Shown one piece after another: positions 1 through 5,299 of a stretch of DNA of 5,299 nt; position 1 is the stretch's first letter, and each line of letters begins with the position of its first letter. Made by a program: the position numbers and the translations under genes. The notes under the pieces are model-generated. The model did no database searches and was not told where the DNA came from. It saw nothing but the letters and a program-made list of their open reading frames with translations. The stretch comes from an uncultured Clostridia bacterium (lineage in GTDB: Bacteria > Bacillota > Clostridia > Christensenellales > UBA1242): assembly GCA_944377765.1 (NCBI GenBank), contig CALWFX010000013.1, forward strand, positions 1 to 5,299, given 5' to 3'.

Positions 1-678
1 GAAAAAACAGATAAACTTGGTGGTGTTTTCATTCCTGCATCTGCTCCGTCTTTAAAAGAAAATGATAAAATGCTTATTAAATGGTTCAAACGAAAAATTG
101 CAAAACTTCCAATTGAAATTAAATTTAACACAGAAATCAAAGATTTGAAGGATATTAAAGCAGATGAAATTGTTATTGCAACTGGTTCAACTGCAAAGCA
201 CCCTCCTATCAAAGGTATTGAAAACAGCATTGAAGCAATTGAATATTTGAATGGCGAAAAAGAAGTTGGCGAAAAAGTTGTTATCATCGGCGGTGGATTA
301 AGTGGTTGCGAAATTGCTTACGACCTTTATAAAAAAGGTAAAAAGCCATATATTATTGAAGCACAAAACGATCTTATGATTTCAAAAACACTTTGTCTTG
401 CAAACTCTTCATATTTAAGAGATTTCTTCGATTATGCTAAAGTTCCTGTATATCTTGAAAGCAAAGTTGTGGAAATTACTCCTGACAGTGTGGTTGTGGA
501 AGAGAAAGGTGGAAAAGTTTCAACAATAAAAGCAGATTCTGTTATAACTGCAATTGGCTATAAGTCTAACCCACTTGTTAAAGCATCAAGACATGTTCAT
601 ATTGTTGGCGATGCACTTAATGTTGGAAATTTAAGAACAGTTATTTGGCGCGCTTGGGAAGTTGCTGAAAAAATTTAA
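1..678 (+). CDS. FAD/NAD(P)-binding oxidoreductase, 2,4-dienoyl-CoA/enoate reductase-like (5' partial)
   Basis: The frame is open from the first base and ends at TAA 676-678, so 225 C-terminal residues are visible; the ATG at 70 is internal. The fragment starts inside an FAD-binding Rossmann fold (EKTDKLGGVFIPAS, after the usual acidic residue), continues through the ATGS motif (178-189) that closes the FAD domain, then a second dinucleotide fold with GGGLSG (289-306) for NAD(P)H, and ends with the flavin-contacting HIVGDAL. This order matches the C-terminal half of old yellow enzyme fusions such as E. coli FadH, clostridial enoate reductases and BaiCD/BaiH. In those proteins an N-terminal TIM barrel carries FMN and an Fe-S cluster; that part would lie outside the window. 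Likely role: cytoplasmic NAD(P)H-dependent reduction of an activated C=C bond. The substrate cannot be told from this half. A stand-alone pyridine nucleotide-disulfide oxidoreductase-like protein is less likely. The gene is followed by a hairpin terminator. Confidence 0.88.
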   Translation, partial: EKTDKLGGVFIPASAPSLKENDKMLIKWFKRKIAKLPIEIKFNTEIKDLKDIKADEIVIATGSTAKHPPIKGIENSIEAIEYLNGEKEVGEKVVIIGGGLSGCEIAYDLYKKGKKPYIIEAQNDLMISKTLCLANSSYLRDFFDYAKVPVYLESKVVEITPDSVVVEEKGGKVSTIKADSVITAIGYKSNPLVKASRHVHIVGDALNVGNLRTVIWRAWEVAEKI

Positions 679-680
679 GT

Positions 681-709
681 TTAATAAAAAATCCTTTATA
701 AAAGATAAT
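681..709 (+). promoter_or_regulatory. Possible promoter for the YwaF-like gene
   Basis: TTAATA (681-686, 4/6 to the -35 consensus), a 17-bp spacer and GATAAT (704-709, 5/6 to the -10 consensus) predict a start near 716, giving a leader of about 42 nt. The -10 would lie in the loop of the hairpin that ends the upstream gene, so transcripts from here would lack the left arm and escape termination. The region is AT-rich and such matches arise by chance. Confidence 0.25.
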
Positions 710-744
710 ACACCTTAAGATTGCATATGTAAAGGATTTTTTTT
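686..744 (+). terminator. Rho-independent terminator with a long loop
   Basis: A perfect 13-bp inverted repeat (686-698 with 730-742, core ATCCTTTA/TAAAGGAT) is followed by a run of eight T ending at 744. It starts 7 bases after the flavoenzyme stop codon. The 31-nt loop is much longer than usual. The A-run on the left arm means it could also work on the other strand, but no gene there needs it. It ends 13 bases before the next start codon. Confidence 0.7.
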
Positions 745-747
745 AAT

Positions 748-752
748 AGGAG
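748..752 (+). promoter_or_regulatory. Ribosome binding site of the YwaF-like gene
   Basis: AGGAG, 5 bases before ATG 758, lies just downstream of the terminator T-run. It fixes the start and shows that this genome uses Shine-Dalgarno initiation, in contrast to marR and recD2 further along. Confidence 0.8.
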
Positions 753-757
753 TTTTC

Positions 758-1531
758 ATGAGATTTGAAATGTGGTCAGTTTGGCACTTTTTATTGATAT
801 TTGCCCCAATAATAATATTTATTCCATTATATTTTATATTAAGAAAAAGAAGTGATAAAACAAAATATATTGTTGGAGTTGTTATTGGAATAATTTCCAT
901 TGGCATTCTGATAATGCGTAATATTGACATATATGTAACAAATGGATTTGACCCAGAGATTATTCCCCTGCAAGTCTGCCATTTTGGAAATATTATGGTT
1001 TTTATTGCCTTAATTTTCAAAAGCAAAATCGCAACAAGCATACTTTGGACTCTCAATTTACTTGCTGCGTTCGCTTCACTTGTTTATGCTGACGCTCTTG
1101 AAGGTTATCAAACAATATGGTGCATAAGAGCCCAAGCATATATTTGGGGACATATTTTTATCGTTCTTGGGGCTTTTTATGCTGTTATTCTTAAAATTGT
1201 TAGAATTGATTTTAAATCATTCTTATTAGGATTGGGTGTTTTAGTGCTTTTAGTTATACCTTCAATCATTTTAAATTCATATTTTAATGATGTTCTAGGT
1301 TACAGCATAAATTACTTTTATCTTTACGACTCAAATGGTGTTCCTTTTGAATTTTTGTATATTGGCGAAAGAGCTCAATATGGCTGGTTTACAATCAATT
1401 GGATATACACCCTTTCAGTCATGGGTATATTTATTGTTATCATGTATGGCATATATAATTTACAAAAATTATTCTATCTTAAAGATAAAACTTATGAAAC
1501 TCATAATATCTTTTATAAAGAAAAAAATTAA
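758..1531 (+). CDS. YwaF/TIGR02206-family seven-helix membrane protein, possible acyltransferase
   Basis: A 257-residue hydrophobic protein with about seven membrane segments (near residues 11-27, 37-54, 68-87, 91-111, 128-147, 154-173 and 213-236), a Lys/Arg-rich loop at 29-36 and a charged C-terminal tail. There is no cleavable signal peptide. Length, helix count and the motif around PLQVCHFGN (70-78) followed by WGH (130-132) fit the bacterial YwaF/TIGR02206 family (B. subtilis YwaF, T. pallidum TP0381), related to the eukaryotic TMEM164 family. Human TMEM164 is reported to be a phospholipid acyltransferase. From memory its key residues are C123 and H181, 58 apart, and here C74 and H132 are also 58 apart, which suggests but does not prove the same chemistry in the bacterial membrane. 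The start is set by AGGAG 5 bases upstream. The gene is probably monocistronic, lying between two hairpin terminators. Bacterial members of the family are largely uncharacterised. Confidence 0.75.
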   Translation: MRFEMWSVWHFLLIFAPIIIFIPLYFILRKRSDKTKYIVGVVIGIISIGILIMRNIDIYVTNGFDPEIIPLQVCHFGNIMVFIALIFKSKIATSILWTLNLLAAFASLVYADALEGYQTIWCIRAQAYIWGHIFIVLGAFYAVILKIVRIDFKSFLLGLGVLVLLVIPSIILNSYFNDVLGYSINYFYLYDSNGVPFEFLYIGERAQYGWFTINWIYTLSVMGIFIVIMYGIYNLQKLFYLKDKTYETHNIFYKEKN

Positions 1532-1534
1532 TAC

Positions 1535-1564
1535 AAAAAACACATTAAGTTAATGTGTTTTTTT
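1535..1564. terminator. Bidirectional intrinsic terminator
   Basis: AAAAAACACATTA (1535-1547) pairs perfectly with TAATGTGTTTTTT (1551-1563): a 13-bp stem with a 3-base loop (AGT), flanked by A- and T-runs, so it can terminate on both strands. It starts 3 bases after the YwaF-like stop codon and ends 2 bases before the cysS stop on the opposite strand, so one hairpin serves both converging genes. Confidence 0.85.
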
Positions 1565-1566
1565 AT

Positions 1567-2928
1567 TTAAATTTTATTTATTTCAAAGCCTTCTCTTGTA
1601 TCTTTAACTTCATATCCTTTTTCTAAAATTAGGTTTCTTATTTCATCCGCCTTGGCAAAATTTTTATTTTTCTTTTCTTGCCACCTTTCCTTTGCAAGTT
1701 CCTTTATTTCATCAGGAATTTCTTCTTCAATCTTAAAGCCTAAAACTTGGTTAAACTTATTAAAGGCATTATAAACATCCTTACTTCTTTCTTCTTTAAG
1801 CATTTTAATCACAACTGCAAGTGCATTCGGCATATTTAAATCGTCTGCAATGGCTTCAACAAACTCTTTTTCATATTTTGCTGTATCAACTTTTGCCACA
1901 CCCTTTTCATGCTCTCTAACAAGATTTTTGAGGCTTTTTAAACTATTTTTTGCTCCTTCCATGGCGTCTTTTGTGAAATTTTGCTGTTTTGAATAGTGTG
2001 CCATAAAATAGAAATATCTGAAAACTTCTGGCGCAAAACCTTGTTTTTCAAGGTCATCAAGAGTGTAAGTGTTTCCAAGGCTCTTTCCCATTTTTCCACT
2101 ATCAATCTGCAAAAATTCAAGGTGCATCCAATGTTTCACCACTTGTTTACCATAATAAGCATCACTCTGTGCAATTTCATTTTCATGATGAACTGGTTTA
2201 TGGTCAATTCCGCCAGTGTGAATATCTATGCTGTCGCCAAAATATTTATCCCCTATAACAGAACATTCAATATGCCATCCCGGATACCCTTTTCCCCAAG
2301 GAGAATCCCATTGCATGATGTGCTCTTTTGGTGCTTTAACCCACAAAACAAAATCATATGGTGAGCGTTTTTCATCGTCAACTTCAATTCTTGCACCCGC
2401 AAGTTTTTCTTCAATGTTCATTCCGCTAAGTCTGCCATAATTTTTGAACTTAGCAATCTCAAAATATACACCTTTGCTTGTTACATATGCAAAACCTTTA
2501 TCAATAAGTCCTTGCACAAAATTAATCATCTCTTTAATAACACTTGTTGCTGGCACGATATGCTCTGGAAGGTCAATATTCAATCTTTTTGCATCACGCA
2601 TAAAAATATCAGTGTAAAACTTGGCAATTTCCCATGGAGATTTGTGTTCTCTTTGGCTTGCCACAACCATTTTATCTTCCCCTTCATCAGCATCGCTTGT
2701 CAAATGTCCAACATCGGTTATATTCATAACCCCTTCAAGTTTATATCCGCAATATTTTAAAGTTCTTCTTATATTATCCATGAAAAGATAGGCTCTAAAA
2801 TTTCCAATATGTGGATAAGAGTAAACTGTAGGTCCACAAGAATACATTTTAATAAATTCCTTGTTTTCAGGCAAAATTTCTTCTTTCTGTCTTGTTAAGG
2901 AATTGTAAAATTTAACAATTTTTTCCAT
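1567..2928 (-). CDS. cysS: Cysteinyl-tRNA synthetase
   Basis: This cytoplasmic class I synthetase charges tRNA-Cys with cysteine using ATP. From ATG 2928 it has 453 residues, normal for the family. The N-terminus FYNSLTRQKEE is typical. C31 (KMYSCGPTVY), C222 (GWHIEC), H247 and E251 (HHENE) match the four zinc ligands of E. coli CysRS (C28, C209, H234, E238), including the 25-residue spacing between the second and third. The ATP-binding HIGH motif is HIGN (40-43), common in Bacillota; the second signature reads KMGKS (279-283) instead of KMSKS. A helical anticodon-binding region (about 320-400) and a C-terminal DEIRNLILEKGYEVKDT tail follow. I chose ATG 2928 because GGAG lies 6 bases before it; an in-frame TTG at 2940 would overlap that site. 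It is probably cotranscribed with marR, 35 bases upstream, and ends at a shared terminator. No T-box leader fits in the gap. Confidence 0.97.
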   Translation of the reverse strand: MEKIVKFYNSLTRQKEEILPENKEFIKMYSCGPTVYSYPHIGNFRAYLFMDNIRRTLKYCGYKLEGVMNITDVGHLTSDADEGEDKMVVASQREHKSPWEIAKFYTDIFMRDAKRLNIDLPEHIVPATSVIKEMINFVQGLIDKGFAYVTSKGVYFEIAKFKNYGRLSGMNIEEKLAGARIEVDDEKRSPYDFVLWVKAPKEHIMQWDSPWGKGYPGWHIECSVIGDKYFGDSIDIHTGGIDHKPVHHENEIAQSDAYYGKQVVKHWMHLEFLQIDSGKMGKSLGNTYTLDDLEKQGFAPEVFRYFYFMAHYSKQQNFTKDAMEGAKNSLKSLKNLVREHEKGVAKVDTAKYEKEFVEAIADDLNMPNALAVVIKMLKEERSKDVYNAFNKFNQVLGFKIEEEIPDEIKELAKERWQEKKNKNFAKADEIRNLILEKGYEVKDTREGFEINKI

Positions 2929-2934
2929 ATTGCA

Positions 2935-2938
2935 CTCC
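2935..2938 (-). promoter_or_regulatory. Ribosome binding site of cysS
   Basis: GGAG on the minus strand, 6 bases before ATG 2928. It decides between this ATG and the in-frame TTG at 2940, which lies just upstream of the GGAG and could not use it. Confidence 0.8.
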
Positions 2939-2962
2939 AAATTAAATGAAAAATACTAAAAA

Positions 2963-2993
2963 ATTATATCTTCTTATTCAAATAAGCATTCAA
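2963..2993 (-). promoter_or_regulatory. Possible internal promoter for cysS
   Basis: On the minus strand TTGAAT (2993-2988) and a perfect TATAAT (2968-2963) are separated by 19 bp, longer than ideal. The -10 overlaps the marR stop codon. Start would be near 2956, with a short leader carrying the GGAG site. If real, cysS has a supply of transcripts independent of the marR promoter, sensible for an essential gene. The long spacer and the AT-rich context make it uncertain. Confidence 0.3.
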
Positions 2994-3347
2994 AACTTGT
3001 ATTGCTTTTGTAACTTCTACATCATCCTCTTTAAAAAAGTCATTTAATGATGATAAGTATAAGTCAAGTTCCTTTTGCCCCTTTTCTGTTAAAAACAACA
3101 TACGACATCGTTTATCGATTTCGCCTTGCTTTGAAACAACAAGACCTTCTTTTTCAAGTTCTTTTGTCATAAGTGCAAAATTAGACTTTTTAAGTCCCAA
3201 TTTATCTATAATCATTCCAACAGAAAGATTTTGATATTGTGAAATGAAATACAAAATCTTCATTCTCAAAAGATTGTTTTCAGCAAAATGCTTTGTTATA
3301 TTTTCAGTTAATGCTTCAATTTCTAATAGTTTATCAACATTTTTCAT
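2964..3347 (-). CDS. MarR-family winged-helix transcriptional regulator
   Basis: A 127-residue cytoplasmic DNA-binding protein, at the short end of the MarR family (usually about 140-150). An N-terminal helix (about 2-24) is followed by the winged helix-turn-helix: LSVGMIIDKLGLKKSNFALM (41-60), the wing tip GEIDKRCRMLFLTEKG with the family's D-x-R signature (D78, R80), and a C-terminal dimerisation helix rich in Lys and Asp/Glu. MarR proteins bind palindromes as dimers and often repress themselves and a divergent neighbour. C81, inside the wing, is the only cysteine from this start. Two ATGs are possible, 3353 and 3347. An in-frame TAA at 3359-3357 forbids any longer version, and neither ATG has a Shine-Dalgarno site. 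I prefer 3347 because the promoter at 3384-3356 would start RNA at about 3349-3347. It precedes cysS, probably in one operon, and is divergent from recD2. Ligand unknown. Confidence 0.9.
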   Translation of the reverse strand: MKNVDKLLEIEALTENITKHFAENNLLRMKILYFISQYQNLSVGMIIDKLGLKKSNFALMTKELEKEGLVVSKQGEIDKRCRMLFLTEKGQKELDLYLSSLNDFFKEDDVEVTKAIQVLNAYLNKKI

Positions 3348-3355
3348 ACACATTA

Positions 3356-3384
3356 ATTATATATGACTAAATTTTATTTTGCAA
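3356..3384 (-). promoter_or_regulatory. marR(-cysS) promoter, very close to the start codon
   Basis: On the minus strand TTGCAA (3384-3379, 4/6) and a perfect TATAAT (3361-3356) are exactly 17 bp apart. The expected transcription start, 7 bases past the -10, is 3349, only 2 bases before ATG 3347; slight start-site shift puts it on that ATG. ATG 3353 would lie upstream of the RNA start. The mRNA is therefore predicted to be leaderless or nearly so. Confidence 0.65.
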
Positions 3385-3397
3385 CTATTTTACTTGC
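3381..3397. promoter_or_regulatory. Candidate MarR operator (17-bp imperfect palindrome)
   Basis: GCAACTATTTTACTTGC reads as arms GCAAnTA/TAnTTGC around TTT, with 6 of 7 arm positions complementary. It covers part of the marR -35 (3379-3384) and of the recD2 -35 (3394-3399). A bound dimer here could block both promoters. Size and symmetry fit MarR-type operators, and the MarR gene is adjacent; binding itself is inferred. Confidence 0.45.
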
Positions 3398-3422
3398 TTT
3401 TTAAAGGAAAAATTACTAAAAT
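3394..3422 (+). promoter_or_regulatory. recD2 promoter, predicted start at the start codon
   Basis: TTGCTT (3394-3399, only 3/6), a 17-bp spacer and TAAAAT (3417-3422, 5/6). The expected transcription start is 3429, exactly the A of the recD2 ATG, giving a leaderless mRNA. The weak -35 suggests low or activator-dependent expression. Confidence 0.45.
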
Positions 3423-3425
3423 AGT
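3415..3425. promoter_or_regulatory. Small dyad over the recD2 -10
   Basis: ACTAAAATAGT is an 11-base palindrome (ACTA, three A, TAGT) that covers the proposed recD2 -10. Its minus-strand reading, ACTATTTTAGT, shares ACTATTTTA with the larger palindrome at 3381-3397, so it may be a second half-strength operator. It is short and AT-rich, so chance is a real alternative. Confidence 0.25.
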
Positions 3426-3428
3426 CTT

Positions 3429-5299
3429 ATGGCACTTACAGGAACTATTGAAGATATTGTTTTTCGCAACGATGAAAATGGATATACAGTTGCAAAACTT
3501 GAAAAAGACGGCTCACTTGTTACAGTTGTGGGCAAATTTATTGATGTCCAAATTGGTGCGAATGTAACACTTGAAGGTAAATTTGAAAAATCAAAATTTG
3601 GCATTCAGTATGCTTTCACTTCCTACGAACTCACCCTTCCAAAAACCATTGCTGGCATTGAAAAATATTTAGGCTCAGGGCTCATCCGCGGTGTTGGGCC
3701 AATAACCGCAAAACATATTGTGGAGCATTTTGGCAAAGACACTTTGGAAGTGCTTGAATACACCCCAGAAAAACTTGCAATAATTAAAGGCATAAGCGAC
3801 AAAAAAGCCATTGAAATTGGTTTCTCATACAGAGAGCATAAAGAAGTGCAGAACACCATAATGTTTTTGCAATCTTATAACATTTCCACAAATATGGCTC
3901 TTAAAATATATAATGTTTATCGAGAAAAAACCACAGATATTGTTAAAAATAACCCTTATAAACTTATTGAAGATATTGATGGAATTGGCTTTACAACTGC
4001 TGATAGAATTGCAAAAAATATTGGCATTCCAGAAGATAGTGAATTTAGAGTAAGAGCAGGGCTTATTCATGTTTTAAAATTAAGTTGTGAAAAAAATGGC
4101 AACACTTATCTCCCTAAAAATATGCTTTTTGGAGAGGCATCAAAGGCGCTTGAACTTGTGTATGAAGAAAGGCAAGAGCTTTTTGATAAAACCTTTGACA
4201 CACTTTGTTTAGATAAAACTTGTGTAACTCTTTGGCTTGATAACACTGAAATTGTTATGCTTTCAAAATATTATTACTATGAAAATTCTATCGCACAAAA
4301 ACTTACTTGGCTTAAAAATTGCAGTAAAAATGAAGATGCTAACATAGACGATGAAATTAACTTGTTTCAACAAAGAAACAAAATTTCTTTGCATGAAGAG
4401 CAGATAAAAGCCATTAAAGGTGCAATTCAAAATGGTGTTTATGTGATTACTGGTGGTCCTGGAACAGGAAAAACGACCATAATTAAATGTATTTTGGAAA
4501 TCTTGGAAAATATGCAAAAAAAGGTTTCTCTTGTTGCTCCAACTGGAAGAGCATCTAAAAGAATGAGTGATTCAACAGGAAGAGAAGCAAAAACAATTCA
4601 CAGATTACTCGAAGTTAATGTTATTAAAACAAGCGAAAGTTATTTTATTCACAATGAAACAAATCCACTTAAAACTGATGTTGTTATTGTGGATGAAGTT
4701 TCCATGGTGGACTGTGCCCTTATGTGCAACCTTTTAAAAGCCTTGCCAAGAGATTGCAAACTTATACTTGTTGGAGATAAAGACCAATTGCCAAGTGTTG
4801 GTGCTGGAAATGTTCTTGCAGATATTTTGGCAAGTAACACCATTCCATTTTGCATGTTAACCAAAATATTTAGACAGGGAGAAAAAAGTTTAATCATAAC
4901 AAACGCTCACTTAATTAATGATGGAAAAATGCCATTAATTGACAACACCAGCATGGACTTCTTCTTTGAAAGTAAAAACGAACCCGAAGCAATTAAAGAC
5001 ACAATAATAAATTTGGTTACAAACAGACTGCCAAAATATTTAAAGGTCGAACCGAAAGAAATTCAAGTGCTTGCACCACTTAAAGCAGGTGTTTGCGGAA
5101 TTGAAAATTTAAACAAAACTTTACAAGAAAAAATTAATCCACCTTCGCCATCTAAACCGCAAATTGAAGTTGGACAAACAATATTTAGACTTGGCGATAA
5201 AGTTATGCAAATAACAAACAACTATGACCTTATTTGGAAAAAGCGAACAAACTTTGCCATGGAAGAAGGTCAAGGAGTGTTTAATGGAGATATTGGCTA
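3429..5299 (+). CDS. recD2: RecD2 (RecD/TraA-type) ATP-dependent 5'-3' DNA helicase (3' partial)
   Basis: The frame runs open to the window end: 623 complete codons of a protein usually about 730-850 residues long, so the end of domain 2A (UvrD_C_2) is missing. Order: an N-terminal OB-like domain (1-70, MALTGTIEDIVFRNDENGYT); helix-hairpin-helix repeats (GSGLIRGVGPITAKHI at 82-97, IDGIGFTTADRI at 183-194); a linker domain; then the superfamily 1B helicase core with Walker A GGPGTGKTT (342-350), motif Ia APTGRASKRM (370-379), KTIHRLL, Walker B VDEVSM (421-426), motif III VGDKDQLPSVGAGNV (448-462) and IFRQ (480-483), and the start of the SH3-like 2B domain (GDKVMQITNNYD and VFNGDIG). RecD2 acts without RecBC and is linked to replication-fork and DNA repair functions in Bacillus and Deinococcus. 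The start is firm: an in-frame TAA at 3417-3419 blocks extension and the N-terminus aligns with the family. The only purine-rich site, AAGGA at 3404-3408, is 20 bases from ATG, too far to act. Confidence 0.95.
   Translation, partial: MALTGTIEDIVFRNDENGYTVAKLEKDGSLVTVVGKFIDVQIGANVTLEGKFEKSKFGIQYAFTSYELTLPKTIAGIEKYLGSGLIRGVGPITAKHIVEHFGKDTLEVLEYTPEKLAIIKGISDKKAIEIGFSYREHKEVQNTIMFLQSYNISTNMALKIYNVYREKTTDIVKNNPYKLIEDIDGIGFTTADRIAKNIGIPEDSEFRVRAGLIHVLKLSCEKNGNTYLPKNMLFGEASKALELVYEERQELFDKTFDTLCLDKTCVTLWLDNTEIVMLSKYYYYENSIAQKLTWLKNCSKNEDANIDDEINLFQQRNKISLHEEQIKAIKGAIQNGVYVITGGPGTGKTTIIKCILEILENMQKKVSLVAPTGRASKRMSDSTGREAKTIHRLLEVNVIKTSESYFIHNETNPLKTDVVIVDEVSMVDCALMCNLLKALPRDCKLILVGDKDQLPSVGAGNVLADILASNTIPFCMLTKIFRQGEKSLIITNAHLINDGKMPLIDNTSMDFFFESKNEPEAIKDTIINLVTNRLPKYLKVEPKEIQVLAPLKAGVCGIENLNKTLQEKINPPSPSKPQIEVGQTIFRLGDKVMQITNNYDLIWKKRTNFAMEEGQGVFNGDIG

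Noticed and set aside
727..732. ATG-TAA minimal start-stop unit in the hairpin loop, a possible leader-peptide-like element.
   Set aside because: No ribosome binding site precedes it, and such a two-codon match is expected by chance in this composition.
715..1056. Open frame of about 113 codons on the minus strand opposite the YwaF-like gene.
   Set aside because: The plus-strand frame has a good ribosome binding site, transmembrane pattern and family match; the antisense frame overlaps the terminator loop and has none of these.
1335..1553. Second plus-strand frame of 72 codons overlapping the end of the YwaF-like gene.
   Set aside because: It runs in another frame within a real gene and continues into the terminator stem; no ribosome binding site is seen.
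1996..2364. Open frame of about 122 codons on the plus strand inside cysS.
   Set aside because: It lies wholly antisense to a well-conserved cysS, resembles no family I recognise, and reflects codon bias of the real gene. The other plus-strand frames within cysS (2228-2440, 2512-2760) fall for the same reason.
2929..2963. T-box riboswitch expected before cysS in Bacillota.
   Set aside because: The gap is only 35 bases, AT-rich, and lacks a T-box sequence and terminator/antiterminator stems.
3404..3408. AAGGA as a Shine-Dalgarno site for recD2.
   Set aside because: It is 20 bases from ATG 3429, and an in-frame TAA at 3417-3419 rules out a nearer upstream start in the same frame.
3416..4897. 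Several minus-strand open frames (for example 3416-3604, 3623-3859, 4263-4517, 4649-4897) opposite recD2.
   Set aside because: They are antisense to a continuous helicase frame with all expected motifs; none has a family resemblance or an initiation signal.

Overview
The window comes from an AT-rich bacterium using the standard code (TGG for Trp, TAA stops). Protein sequences and A/T-rich intrinsic terminators suggest a low-GC Bacillota, most like the Clostridia or their uncultured gut relatives. This is an inference from sequence style; no taxonomic marker is present. It holds five protein genes, two cut by the window edges, and no RNA gene, mobile element or CRISPR array that I can see. All intergenic gaps are under 80 bases.

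Layout. (1) 1-678 (+): the C-terminal part of an FAD/NAD(P)H-binding flavoenzyme of the 2,4-dienoyl-CoA/enoate reductase type. (2) 679-757: a hairpin terminator with an unusually long loop, possibly enclosing a promoter. (3) 758-1531 (+): a seven-helix membrane protein of the YwaF/TIGR02206 family, with a Cys and a His spaced as in the eukaryotic relative TMEM164. (4) 1535-1564: a compact bidirectional terminator between converging genes. (5) 3347-1567 (-): a probable two-gene operon, a MarR-type regulator followed after 35 bases by cysteinyl-tRNA synthetase (cysS). (6) 3348-3428: a compact divergent control region. (7) 3429 to the end (+): RecD2, a superfamily 1 DNA helicase, truncated by the window end.

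The most notable part is the marR/recD2 control region. Both starts are fenced by in-frame stop codons just upstream, neither has a usable Shine-Dalgarno sequence, and each has a 17-bp-spaced promoter whose expected transcription start falls at or within two bases of the start ATG. Both mRNAs therefore look leaderless or nearly so, although the other two genes with visible starts have good ribosome binding sites. A 17-bp imperfect palindrome sits between, and overlaps, the two -35 elements. It is a natural candidate operator for the MarR protein, which could then control itself, cysS and recD2 together. I see no defence system or clearly new enzyme; the novelty here is in the regulatory architecture and in the poorly characterised membrane protein.
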